Below are positions 29,642-38,154 of a DNA stretch of 64,000 bases, piece after piece. The DNA comes from Segnochrobactrum spirostomi (GTDB lineage Bacteria > Pseudomonadota > Alphaproteobacteria > Rhizobiales > Segnochrobactraceae). How positions within the stretch are numbered: the stretch's first letter is position 1; the number at the start of each line of letters is the position of its first letter. The translations under genes and the position numbers were made by a program. The notes beneath the pieces are model-generated. The model saw only the letters and a program-made list of their open reading frames with translations, did no database searches and was not told where the DNA came from. Location of the stretch: contig NZ_VWNA01000003.1 in NCBI RefSeq assembly GCF_009600605.1, positions 558,001-622,000 on the forward strand, written 5' to 3'.

Positions 29642-30472
29642 TCAGTCTCCGCGCGAAGCCCGCCGGGCGGCGATGATCTCCTCGTAGTTCACATCGAGAG
29701 CTTGCACGCGGATGTGCTCTTCGAGTTCGCGAAGCATCTTGTCGATATCGCCGTCGGCGAATACCGATGCGAGACGCCGGTGCTCTTCGATAATGGTTTC
29801 GGTCGACTTCCCCATGGTGGAAAGGCCGAACAGAACCGTCAGTTGGCGGGCGATCGATTCCCAGAGGGTGTCGAGCACCGGATTTCCGGCGAAGCTGCAC
29901 AACAGGCGGTGAAAAGCGGTGTCCGCGGAGGCGAAACCGTAGATGTCGTCGCGCTGGGCCATCAGCGTGAGCTCATCGATTGCCCCGTCGAGCCGTGCCG
30001 CATAAGGCGCGCCATTGTGCCCCGCTTCGATCGCGCGGCGACAGGCGAGCGACTCGATGGTGACGCGCACATCGATGAGGTGCTCCAGCCGCGCGTTGGA
30101 GACCTCCATCAGCCGGATGCCCTTGTAGGGCGCACTGGTCACGACGCCTTGGCTTTCGAGGATCCGAAGGGCCTCGCGGATCGGCACGCGGCTCATGCCG
30201 AGGCGGGTTGCGAGGTCGGGTTCGCTCAATCGATCTCCCGGCAGGATCAGGCCGCGGGAGGCTGCGGAAAGAATGCCGTCGACGGCATGGTCGACGAGCG
30301 TCCGCGGCCGCGCCGCCGCCCATTCCCCCTCCTCGGGATCGATCCGCGCGATGGGTGCTCTGTCGACAATCGCGACCGCATTCACAACCGCCCGGGTCGC
30401 GGATGTGACAACGCTCTCCTCCTCGCCCGAGGAAGCTGTCGGAGTCCTTTTGCGCCCCCTGCTCGTGTTCAT
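29642..30472 (-). CDS. GntR-family transcriptional regulator, FCD (FadR) type
   Basis: The 276-aa product has a basic N-tail, a GntR winged HTH (RLSEPDLATRLGMSRVPIREALRILESQGVV) and an all-helical FCD effector domain (DVRVTIESLACRRA, FHRLLCSFAGNPVL, EEHRRLASVFADGD, LEEHI). FCD regulators bind carboxylates and commonly repress the catabolic operon they sit in. Start 30472 has GGGAGGG upstream. It is probably the regulator that acts on the palindrome at 38143-38154. Confidence 0.88.
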   Translation of the reverse strand: MNTSRGRKRTPTASSGEEESVVTSATRAVVNAVAIVDRAPIARIDPEEGEWAAARPRTLVDHAVDGILSAASRGLILPGDRLSEPDLATRLGMSRVPIREALRILESQGVVTSAPYKGIRLMEVSNARLEHLIDVRVTIESLACRRAIEAGHNGAPYAARLDGAIDELTLMAQRDDIYGFASADTAFHRLLCSFAGNPVLDTLWESIARQLTVLFGLSTMGKSTETIIEEHRRLASVFADGDIDKMLRELEEHIRVQALDVNYEEIIAARRASRGD

Positions 30473-30518
30473 CGTGCGTCCCTCCCACCCGTCGGTCTTA
30501 TCTGTCTCACCCTCGGCG

Positions 30519-31913
30519 TCACGACCGGGCCTCGATGTCGTCGAAGCGCGTGAGAAAGCGCCCGAACCCCGGCTCGGCCATCCGCCGGCGGTCATGCTGG
30601 ACGGTGCGCCCGCGAACCAGCGTCCGCACCACGCGCCCGGTGCAGGTCATGCCCTCGAAGGCGCTCCAGGTGCCAAGCCCATGGAATTCAGACCCGCGCA
30701 CCTGCCATTCGGCCGTCGGATCGTAGAGGGCGAGATCGGCGTCGGCACCGACCCGGATCGCCCCCTTGCGGGGATAGAGCCCGGCGATCTTCGCCGGCCC
30801 GGTCGCGGTCATGCGGGCGAACTCGACGACGCTGAGCCCCCGTCGCTTGACCCCTTCGCTGAACGCCATCGGAGCGGACGTCTCGATGCCGGTCAGGCCC
30901 ATGCCCGCCTCCCAGATAGAGGCATCGCCGACCCGCTTCTGCTCCGGACGGTAGGGACAATGATCGGACGCGATCGCGTCGACGGCCCCGTCCAGGACAT
31001 GCGTCCAGAGGGCCTCGACCGTCGTGCGCGGCCGCAAAGGCGGCCCGCAGCGGGCATCCGCACCGATCCTAGCCAAGTCGTCTTCGTCCAGGATGAGATA
31101 ATGCGGGCAGGTCTCGAAGGTGACGCGGACGCCGTCCCGCGCGGCCCGGATCAGACCGGCCGCAGCGGCAGAGCTCACGTGCACCACGTGGAGCCGGACG
31201 CCCGTTCGGCCGGCGAACACCAGCAGACGGCTCACGGCCTCGATCTCGGCCAGCTCCGGCCCGGCGGCGGCATGGGCGCGGGCGTCGCGACGCCCCTGCG
31301 CCTGCTGTTCGAGGCGCGCAGCGGTTAGGAGTTCGTGATTTTCCGCATGAACCCCGATCAGACCGTCGAAGCCGCGGATCACGTCCATGGCGCGAACGAG
31401 GTCGGCGTCGCCGAGCCGCGGCAGCCCCTTCTCGTCGGTTGCGGCGCCAGACGGGTCGCCGCTGGTGAGGAAGGCTTTGAAGGCGACGGCTCCGGCGGCA
31501 TTGAGCGCGGGCAATTCCTCGAGATTGCGTCCGTCGAGGCCCGCCCAAAGCGCGAAATCGACGGCCGAGGCGGAGGCGAACAGCGCCTGCTTGCGCCGGA
31601 AAGCCTCGAGCGTCGTCGCCGGCGGCGCCGAATGCGGCATCTCGACGACGGTGGTGATTCCGCCGATCGCCGCCCCCAGCGTACCCTCGCGCACCTCGTC
31701 CAGCGGTCTGTCGTGAGAGCCCGTGAAGTGGGTGTGGAGATCGACGGCTCCGGGCAGCACGAGAAGGCCAGCGGCGTCCACGACTTCGCTCGCGGATGAC
31801 GACAGAGCCCCCGGCGCGGCGATCGCCGCGATACGGCCGCCGCGGATGCCGAGATCGGCCGCGATCACGCCCGCCTCGGTGACGGCCTGACCCCCGGTGA
31901 TGAGCGTATCCAT
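30519..31913 (-). CDS. Cyclic amidohydrolase, allantoinase/dihydropyrimidinase-like
   Basis: The 464-aa enzyme keeps the full binuclear metal site of the cyclic amidase family: DLHTH (His60, His62), carboxylated Lys146 (AFKAF), His189 (VHAENH), His245 (VHVSS) and Asp317 (SDHCPY). Such enzymes hydrolyse cyclic amides (allantoin, hydantoins, dihydropyrimidines) in the cytoplasm. RBS AGGAG precedes the ATG. It lies 14 bp downstream of the NMT1-like gene and 46 bp before the GntR regulator, so the cluster may handle a hydantoin- or ureide-like compound; this is inference. Confidence 0.85.
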   Translation of the reverse strand: MDTLITGGQAVTEAGVIAADLGIRGGRIAAIAAPGALSSSASEVVDAAGLLVLPGAVDLHTHFTGSHDRPLDEVREGTLGAAIGGITTVVEMPHSAPPATTLEAFRRKQALFASASAVDFALWAGLDGRNLEELPALNAAGAVAFKAFLTSGDPSGAATDEKGLPRLGDADLVRAMDVIRGFDGLIGVHAENHELLTAARLEQQAQGRRDARAHAAAGPELAEIEAVSRLLVFAGRTGVRLHVVHVSSAAAAGLIRAARDGVRVTFETCPHYLILDEDDLARIGADARCGPPLRPRTTVEALWTHVLDGAVDAIASDHCPYRPEQKRVGDASIWEAGMGLTGIETSAPMAFSEGVKRRGLSVVEFARMTATGPAKIAGLYPRKGAIRVGADADLALYDPTAEWQVRGSEFHGLGTWSAFEGMTCTGRVVRTLVRGRTVQHDRRRMAEPGFGRFLTRFDDIEARS

Positions 31914-31927
31914 CTCAAATCTCCTGA

Positions 31928-32878
31928 TCAGGTCCGAGCCGCGAGCGTGGCGAGGTCGGTATCGACGACCGCCTCGAACGCGGGCGGGGCACTCAACCAG
32001 CCGATCCGGGTCAGCAGGTCGGCGAACCGGTCGAATTCGGTGCGGGCGATGACCGGCGTCTCGGGAAACAGACCGGCATCGCGATAGAGCGACAGGCCGA
32101 GCCGCACGGCGCCGAATTCCATATCGGGATGATGGGGCGCGACGACCCCGGCGAGATCGCGCGCCGAGAGCAGCCGCATCGCCTCCAGGGCCCGCGCGAT
32201 CGCCCGCGTGAAGGCCGCAAAGGCGGGCCTGCGGGCGGCGAGGGTTTCCGGCCGGGCGATATAGGCGCTCCAGGGCACCGGCCCCATCGCCGCCGTCAGC
32301 GGCATGACGAGCCGGAGCGTTCCGTCGCTGAGCATCGGCGCGAGCGCGTGCAGCGAGTGCAGCACGTAGTCGGCCTCGCCGCGGGCCAGAGTCTCGCGAT
32401 CCCGTGCGAGATCGCCCTCCCCCTCGATCAGGGTCACGGCCCCTTCAGCAAGCCCGGCTTCGCCAATGAGGGTCTGGAAGCTCATCGTTGCCGTGCCGAC
32501 GCGCCCGCTGTCGATCACGCGGCGACCGGCGAGGGCGGCGAGAGAGAAGTCCTCAGCGTCCTCGAGCGCGGCGAGCGCCCATGGATTGCCCGCCACCGCC
32601 GCGCAGAAGCAGGTGAGCTGCGCGGCGCCGTCCTGCGCCATGCGCATTACAACCATCGGCCCCCCGATACAGAGATCGGCGTCGCCGCTCAGCACGGCCG
32701 AAACCTGACCACCCCACACCGAATGGCCGCCCGATGCCGTGCGCAGGCAGACGACGTCGACGCCCTCCTGCGCGAAGAAGCCGTAGGCCTCGGCGATGAG
32801 ATGCGCGGCGTAATAGATCCGCGCCTCGCTCGGATCGCCGAGATTGAGCCGGAGCACCGGTCGCGTTTCGTCGCTCAC
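31928..32878 (-). CDS. NMT1/THI5-like substrate-binding-fold protein without signal peptide
   Basis: The 316-aa product resembles ABC binding proteins of the SsuA/NMT1 type (AYGFFAQEGVDVVCL, GDADLCIGGPMVVMRMAQDG, GRRVIDSG, TRIGWL). No signal peptide is visible: the chain begins with charged MSDETRP. The GTG start overlaps the stop of the upstream fusion gene (GTGA, 32875-32878) with GGGAGGG before it, which supports this start and translational coupling. It could be a cytoplasmic enzyme or sensor with this fold rather than a transporter subunit. Confidence 0.75.
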   Translation of the reverse strand: MSDETRPVLRLNLGDPSEARIYYAAHLIAEAYGFFAQEGVDVVCLRTASGGHSVWGGQVSAVLSGDADLCIGGPMVVMRMAQDGAAQLTCFCAAVAGNPWALAALEDAEDFSLAALAGRRVIDSGRVGTATMSFQTLIGEAGLAEGAVTLIEGEGDLARDRETLARGEADYVLHSLHALAPMLSDGTLRLVMPLTAAMGPVPWSAYIARPETLAARRPAFAAFTRAIARALEAMRLLSARDLAGVVAPHHPDMEFGAVRLGLSLYRDAGLFPETPVIARTEFDRFADLLTRIGWLSAPPAFEAVVDTDLATLAART

Positions 32879-35604
32879 GGGTGACCCTCCCCGATGACGA
32901 AGTCCGGGCCGAGTTCGTCGAGCCGGGCAACCCCGAGCCAACTCGCGACCGCTCGGATCTCGTCGAGCCAGCTTCGGAGCAGGTCCTCCACTGCCTCTTC
33001 CCCGCCTCCCACCAGCGCCGTTGCGACCGGCCGCGCCGCAACCGACATCGCCGCTCCGAGGCAGCGGGCCACCAGCGCATCCGTCCCATGGCGAATGCCG
33101 CCGTCGAGCGCCACGGCGCCGGATGCGGACGCGGCCACCGCCGGAAGGGCCGCGAGCGGCGACGCCCAGCGGCTCGATTGCCGCAAGCCGAGATTGGAAA
33201 CGACGATGCCCGACGCACCGGCCGCCTGCGCCGCCGCAGCATCGTCCGCCCGGAGGATGCCCTTGAGCATCAGGGGAAGGCCACGCGACCCCGCATGTGC
33301 GATGGCCGCCGCAACCTCGTTCCAACCCCAGCCGGGAAAGGCGGGCAGCGGGGCAACGCCGAGCCCGTCGTCATCCGGAAAGCCGCCAATGGCCCCGATG
33401 GTCGACCAGCCGCGCCGCCGGATCTCTGCGCCGATGGAGAAGTTCCCGGGCTGAAGGCCGGCCACCGGATGCACGGGCGCGAACACCGTCATGACCATCC
33501 CTTGCGCCCCAGCATCCGCTGCAAGGTCGATCAGCTTGAAGATCCGTTCCAGCGGTCCAGCCGCCCGAAGTTGCAGCCAGCAGGCATCATGGGCCGCCGT
33601 CAGATCACGCAGCGGCGTCACCGTCTCCTCGGAGACGACGAGGGGCAGGTTGAGGCGCCGACCGACCCGTGCGAGTGCGAGCAGCCCATCGCGGTGAAAC
33701 ACCCGGTCGCCGGCGAAGGCGCCGATCACCAGCGGGCCTGCGAATCGCCGGCCGGCAAGATCGGTCGATATGTCGATTGCCGCCGCACCACGCAGGACGC
33801 GCGGCAGCAATCGGAAGCGGCGGAAGTCCTCCGCGTTGCGATCGTCCATGCCGGGCATGGCGTCGCGCGGGGCGCCGATGAGGTAGCGGTAGAGGGCGGG
33901 GCCGAGGACCGCCTCCGCTTCGGCGGCGAAGGGAAGGTCGAGGGGGGCCGGCAGGGTCGCCGGGACCTGCTGCCCCCGCAGATCGGGCCGGCCCGAAGGT
34001 TCGCGGAATGCGGAAGCGCCGGTAGCCTCGATTTCACCCCGCGGGCCGTCCATGCCGCGTGCGTCCACGGCCTGGCCGAGGTCTTCGAGGGCGTCCGCAT
34101 CGGCCTCCCGCTCCTGGCGCAGGAACGCGGCGAACGCCGCCGTCTGCGGGGCATCGAGACACTCCCGCGGTCCCTCTTCCACCAGAACGCCGTCCTGAAG
34201 GAAGACGATGCGGTCGGCGACGCTCGCCGCGAAGGCGATATCGTGCGTGCTGATGAGCATCGTCATGCCGGTGCCGGCGAGTTTGCGGATGGTCTGATTG
34301 ACCTCGCGCACCAGCTCCGGATCGAGCGCGGACGTCGGCTCGTCGAAAAGCAGCACATTCGGATCGGCTGCGAGCGCGCGGGCGATCCCGACCCGCTGTT
34401 GCTGACCGCCGGAGAGCTCGTGCGGCAGCCGGTTCGCATAGGCTGCCAGGCCCACTGCCGCGAGCGCCCGCCGTCCCTTCATTTCGGCCGCCTGGAACGG
34501 CAGCTTCTGCACGAGGCGCGGCACCGACGTGGCGTTCTCGAGCGCCGTCATGTGATCGAACAGCGCGAAATGCTGGAACACAATGCCGATGGCCGACGCC
34601 GCGCGGTTCGCGGGCAGAAGCCGTTCCGGAAGGGGGCGACCGCTGGAATCCTGGCCGATCGGAAGGCCCTCCACGACGACCTTGCCCTTCGTCACGGGGG
34701 CGAGAGCGAGGATGGATTTGAGGAGCGTGCTCTTGCCGGAGCCCGAGCGGCCGAGCAGCACCAACACCTCGCCGCGACGGACCTGGAGCGTCAACCCCTT
34801 CAGCACCGCCCGTCCACCATAGGCGACGTGCAAATCGTTGATATCGAGCACGAAGGCGGCGTCGGACGTGCGGGGACGCAGCGGAAGCGGCGCATCCGCA
34901 GTCGGCGGGGATACGTCGCGCGCGAGGGCATCGCCTCGTCGCGCGCGGCGAGCCCGATGTTCGAGCCCGACGCGCCGCTCCAGCCACCACTGGGCCAGCG
35001 CCACCAGGGTCGACAGCACGACGTAGATCGCGCCGGACGCAACGAGCACTGGAATGAAGAGGAAATTCTGGGAGACGATGGTCTGGCCGCGCATCGTCAA
35101 TTCGTTGACGCCGACGACGGAGGCGAGCGACGTCGACTTGAGCAGTCCGATGGCTTCATTGCCGAGCGGCGGCAAGATGGCTCGCAGCGCTTGGGGAATG
35201 ACGACGCTGACCATCTCGGTCCGTCGAGAAAAGCCAAAGGCTTGAGCGGCGGTCCGCTGGTCCCGACTGGTCGCCTGAATGCCCCCGCGAATGATCTCGG
35301 CGCAGAAGGCCGTCTCGTTGATGGTGAGGGCCAGCAGGGCGCTCGTGAATGCCGGCAGCATCAGGCCGAACTGCGGTAGCACGTTGTAAATCAGGATGAG
35401 CTGAAGCAGGACCGGCGTCCCACGGAGGACATAGATGTAGGCCTGCACCGGCATCCGCAGCCAAGCATGACGCGAAAGACTGGCGAGCGCCAGAAAGAAG
35501 CCGACGACGATTCCGCCAATCAAGGCGCCGATCATCAGCTCGATCGAAAGGACAGCGCCGCCCCAGAGATAAGGCAACGTCAGATAGTGGAGAAATTCCT
35601 GCAT
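32875..35604 (-). CDS. Fusion: amino-acid-type ABC permease + ABC ATPase + FMN-dependent 2-hydroxyacid-dehydrogenase-like domain
   Basis: One uninterrupted 909-codon frame joins three normally separate proteins. Residues 1-215 form a HisM/GlnP-type permease (YVLRGTPVLLQLILIYN, the EAA-like QAFGFSRRTE...IPQALRAILPPLGN). Residues 250-495 form a GlnQ-type ATPase with Walker A GRSGSGKST (285-293), signature LSGGQQQ (397-403), Walker B LLFDEP (418-423) and H-loop STHD. Residues about 545-900 match the FMN_dh barrel of lactate/glycolate oxidases (FRRFRLLPRVL, Lys781 in LMLKGIL, DGGIRHGTD at 834-842). The catalytic His of the family SNHGGRQ motif is Leu805 (SNLGLRQ) and the usual TVD is TVF, so oxidase chemistry is doubtful. 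Both added domains would be cytoplasmic. Confidence 0.93.
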   Translation of the reverse strand: MQEFLHYLTLPYLWGGAVLSIELMIGALIGGIVVGFFLALASLSRHAWLRMPVQAYIYVLRGTPVLLQLILIYNVLPQFGLMLPAFTSALLALTINETAFCAEIIRGGIQATSRDQRTAAQAFGFSRRTEMVSVVIPQALRAILPPLGNEAIGLLKSTSLASVVGVNELTMRGQTIVSQNFLFIPVLVASGAIYVVLSTLVALAQWWLERRVGLEHRARRARRGDALARDVSPPTADAPLPLRPRTSDAAFVLDINDLHVAYGGRAVLKGLTLQVRRGEVLVLLGRSGSGKSTLLKSILALAPVTKGKVVVEGLPIGQDSSGRPLPERLLPANRAASAIGIVFQHFALFDHMTALENATSVPRLVQKLPFQAAEMKGRRALAAVGLAAYANRLPHELSGGQQQRVGIARALAADPNVLLFDEPTSALDPELVREVNQTIRKLAGTGMTMLISTHDIAFAASVADRIVFLQDGVLVEEGPRECLDAPQTAAFAAFLRQEREADADALEDLGQAVDARGMDGPRGEIEATGASAFREPSGRPDLRGQQVPATLPAPLDLPFAAEAEAVLGPALYRYLIGAPRDAMPGMDDRNAEDFRRFRLLPRVLRGAAAIDISTDLAGRRFAGPLVIGAFAGDRVFHRDGLLALARVGRRLNLPLVVSEETVTPLRDLTAAHDACWLQLRAAGPLERIFKLIDLAADAGAQGMVMTVFAPVHPVAGLQPGNFSIGAEIRRRGWSTIGAIGGFPDDDGLGVAPLPAFPGWGWNEVAAAIAHAGSRGLPLMLKGILRADDAAAAQAAGASGIVVSNLGLRQSSRWASPLAALPAVAASASGAVALDGGIRHGTDALVARCLGAAMSVAARPVATALVGGGEEAVEDLLRSWLDEIRAVASWLGVARLDELGPDFVIGEGHP

Positions 35605-35625
35605 GGGACCGCTGCCGGAGGTCTG

Positions 35626-35652
35626 ATCCGTCGCGGCAATGCCGCGACGGAT
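35626..35652 (-). terminator. Perfect hairpin between binding-protein gene and ABC fusion gene
   Basis: Perfect 12-bp arms (ATCCGTCGCGGC / GCCGCGACGGAT) with a three-base loop lie 57 bp after the binding-protein stop and 21 bp before the fusion gene. There is no U-tract, so mRNA stabilisation or partial attenuation is more likely than full termination. Confidence 0.6.
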
Positions 35653-35709
35653 GAAGTGTCTGAGTGAACACCCGCGCGACGACGCCTGCGCGCGGACGGC
35701 GGTGCGCGA

Positions 35710-36606
35710 TCAGCCGCGCGAGACCACCGGGCGCTCGCCGCCGGAGCCCTGGCCCCAATAATCGAGCAGCTTCTTCTCGACGCCGGTCGCCTGGAGCACC
35801 TTCATCGCGTCGAAGATGGCGTCGCGCATCACCTTGTTGTCCTTGGCGATCGGGAAGCCGACCATGATCGGCAGGTCGACCGTGAAGGCGGTCTCGAGCG
35901 TGGGGTCCGCCTTGGCGATCTCCATCGCCGAGCCGGCTTCGGTGAGGTAGATGTCGGCCCGGCCGCTGCGCACCGCCTGGATCGAGTTGTCGGTATTCTG
36001 CACCAACAACAGGTCCACGGCAGGCTTGCCCGCGTCGGTGCACGCCTTGCTCTGCTCCGGCACGAGCTTGTTGGCTTCATACGCGCCAGCGGCCGAGGCG
36101 ACGGTCGCGCCGCACAGGCTCGCCATGGAGGTCAGCTTCTTCGGGTTGCCCTTGGCGACCAGCGAGCCGTCCTGAACCTGCACGGAGGCGACGAAGGCGA
36201 TCTGCTTGAGCCGCTCCTCGGTGACATAGAGCATCGGGCCGATATCCGCCCGACCGCTCGAGATCGATGTCAGAAGGACATTGAACGAACCGTTCTGATA
36301 GGAATGCGTGAAGCCCAGGCACGCACCGAGCCGGTCGAACATCGACGGATCGAAGCCCTCGATCTTGCTCGGATCATCGGCGGCAGGGGCCTCCCAACCC
36401 TTCGTATAACCGCCGAGACCGACGACGACGGCCTTACCGACCAGGGTCGGATATTTCTCCCGGAGTTTTTGACATTCCGGGAGGGCTGCAACGGCCTTGG
36501 CGTCGGGCTGGATATTTTCCCCCGCATGCGCAGCGGAGGCGGATGCGACAGCAACGGTCATCAGACCGCCGATCAGCGAAGCGAAACGAGTAGCCACAGT
36601 TTTCAT
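35710..36606 (-). CDS. Periplasmic binding protein of a polar-amino-acid-type ABC importer
   Basis: The 298-aa product has a signal peptide (LIGGLMTVAVASASAAHA) and an SBP_bac_3-type fold (VVGLGGYTKGWEAP, GFDPSMFDRLGACLGF, VLLTSISSGRADIGPMLYVTEERLKQ, NTDNSIQAVRSGRADIYLTEAGSAM). Two Cys pairs may form disulphides. RBS AGGAG precedes the ATG. It is encoded directly upstream of the permease-ATPase fusion and is therefore its likely receptor. The ligand is not predictable beyond a small polar or carboxylated molecule. Confidence 0.88.
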   Translation of the reverse strand: MKTVATRFASLIGGLMTVAVASASAAHAGENIQPDAKAVAALPECQKLREKYPTLVGKAVVVGLGGYTKGWEAPAADDPSKIEGFDPSMFDRLGACLGFTHSYQNGSFNVLLTSISSGRADIGPMLYVTEERLKQIAFVASVQVQDGSLVAKGNPKKLTSMASLCGATVASAAGAYEANKLVPEQSKACTDAGKPAVDLLLVQNTDNSIQAVRSGRADIYLTEAGSAMEIAKADPTLETAFTVDLPIMVGFPIAKDNKVMRDAIFDAMKVLQATGVEKKLLDYWGQGSGGERPVVSRG

Positions 36607-36708
36607 TCCCTCTCTCCTGATTGGGACCGGACTTGAAATGCCGGTCCATCCGCGGCCGGCTGTGACGCCGTTGTCCGCGAAGACGAAGCCGCTCGCGGTG
36701 GAGCAGGA

Positions 36709-37689
36709 TCAGTAGCCGCGCGCCCGGTCGACCAGGTTGGCGAGCGGCCGGCCGGCGAGAAGACGGCCGAGATTGTCGGCGAAGATGTCGAGGCACCGCG
36801 GGACGTAGATCGTGTGGTCGTCCACGCTGCAATGAGGGGTGATGATCAGACGGGGACAGTCCCAGAGTGGGTGCGCGGGGGGCAATGGCTCGACAGGGAA
36901 GACGTCGAGCACGGCGCCGCCGAGACGGCCCTGCGTCAGGAGGTCAGCGAGCGCCGTGTAATCGAACACATCGGCCCGCCCAACCACGACCACGCCGCAT
37001 CCGGGCTTCAGGCTTTCGAGGCGACTCCGCCCCATCAGCCCCGCCGTCTCGGGGGTGAGCGGCAGAGTCGAGACGACGAAATCGGCGTGCGGGAGAACCG
37101 TATCCAGGCGGTCGACCGGCACCATGTCGTCGAGCTCGGCTTCTGCCGTGCCGCTGCGAGTGACGCCGGTCACGCGCACACCACGCTGGCGCAGCGCGGA
37201 CGCCGCCGCGGCGCCGATCCCGCCGACGCCGAGAAGAACGCAGCTTTTGCCTGCGACCGGTGCACCGAAACTCGGCGCCCACCGTCGTGCCGCCTTGTCG
37301 TCGACGAAACCGGGGATCGCATAATTCAGCGTCAGGACCGCGGCGAGTACGAACTCCCCGCCCTTCGCGCCGTGCACGCCGGATGCATTGGTAAGCTGCA
37401 CATCGGCCGGCAGGCCGGGCAGAAAGCGCTCCACACCCGCCGCGATCGTCTGGACCCATCGCAGCGCCGGGCTCACGGCCTTCGCGGCGGCGATGTCGAG
37501 GAGCCGACCCGCAATCAGAACATCCGCGGCCCCGATGCTGTCGGGAAACCGCGCGGGTTCCGCGTTCTGGCTGACCGACAGACGGCCGGCAGCGAGGTCA
37601 TCGCCAAAGCCGGCCAGGGCAAGCCGCTCGGTGAGAGCTTCCGCCGTGATGAGAAGATCGCCGGGTTGGGTCTCGATGTGAATGTGCAT
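36709..37689 (-). CDS. D-isomer-specific 2-hydroxyacid dehydrogenase
   Basis: The 326-aa product has the NAD(P)-binding GVGGIGAAAASALRQRG motif and the catalytic triad positions of the family: Arg in VVVVGRADVFD, Glu in DVFPVEPLP and His in ITPHCS. It resembles GhrA-type glyoxylate/hydroxypyruvate reductases. It reduces a 2-oxoacid or oxidises a D-2-hydroxyacid in the cytoplasm. ATG 37689 is preferred (AGGGAA upstream); a GTG at 37707 is possible. It lies between ridA-like and binding-protein genes. Confidence 0.88.
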   Translation of the reverse strand: MHIHIETQPGDLLITAEALTERLALAGFGDDLAAGRLSVSQNAEPARFPDSIGAADVLIAGRLLDIAAAKAVSPALRWVQTIAAGVERFLPGLPADVQLTNASGVHGAKGGEFVLAAVLTLNYAIPGFVDDKAARRWAPSFGAPVAGKSCVLLGVGGIGAAAASALRQRGVRVTGVTRSGTAEAELDDMVPVDRLDTVLPHADFVVSTLPLTPETAGLMGRSRLESLKPGCGVVVVGRADVFDYTALADLLTQGRLGGAVLDVFPVEPLPPAHPLWDCPRLIITPHCSVDDHTIYVPRCLDIFADNLGRLLAGRPLANLVDRARGY

Positions 37690-37716
37690 TGTCGTTCCCT
37701 GCGTCACCGCCGGCCC

Positions 37717-38109
37717 TCAGGCGACGGCGATCGCATCCATCTCGATCAGAAGCCGGGGATCGTTGAGGCTGACGCCGACGGTGGCGCGGGCCGGAAACGG
37801 CGCCGCGAAGAATTCGCTGTAGACGGCATTCATGGCCGCGAAGTCTTCGAGGCGGGTTAGGAATATCCCCACCTTGACGACGTGCGCCATCGTCAGCCCC
37901 GCGGCCTCGACCAGTCCCTTTATGTTCTGAAGAACCTGGCGCGTCTGCCGAGCGACATCGTCGCCGACGACCGCCCCGGTCAGCGGATCGATGGCGACTT
38001 GGCCCGAAACGAACACCATATCGCGCACCTTCAAGGCGGCGGAGAGCGGCGCCGGTCCCATGGGGCGGTCGGCGACGGTGGTGCCTGGATGAGGAATCGC
38101 GACGCGCAT
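37717..38109 (-). CDS. RidA/YjgF family protein (reactive enamine/imine deaminase-like)
   Basis: The 130-aa product has the RidA pattern: AALKVRDMVFVSGQVAIDPLTG, QTRQVLQNIKGLVEAAG, VVKVGIFLTRLEDFAAMN and the conserved Arg in FPARATVGVS; the C-terminal EMDAIAVA replaces the usual E-x-E. RidA proteins hydrolyse reactive enamine/imine intermediates. Start 38109 gives the usual family length and leaves the palindrome at 38143-38154 outside the coding region. It is the promoter-proximal gene of the leftward cluster, which suggests that an amine-containing substrate is degraded. Confidence 0.87.
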   Translation of the reverse strand: MRVAIPHPGTTVADRPMGPAPLSAALKVRDMVFVSGQVAIDPLTGAVVGDDVARQTRQVLQNIKGLVEAAGLTMAHVVKVGIFLTRLEDFAAMNAVYSEFFAAPFPARATVGVSLNDPRLLIEMDAIAVA

Positions 38110-38142
38110 CGAAGACGCCCAGCCGTTGGTGACGATCGTAGT

Positions 38143-38154
38143 ATCGTATACGAT
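38143..38154. promoter_or_regulatory. Perfect 12-bp palindrome, candidate GntR/FCD operator
   Basis: ATCGTATACGAT is a perfect palindrome 34 bp upstream of the first gene of the leftward cluster. Its NTCGTATACGAN core matches the short ATAC-centred sites typical of FCD-type GntR regulators, one of which is encoded within the cluster (29642-30472). Confidence 0.6.

Noticed and set aside
32881-35379. Long plus-strand frame opposite the ABC fusion gene
   Set aside because: It is a composition-driven shadow; the minus strand has Walker, signature and FMN-domain motifs in order.
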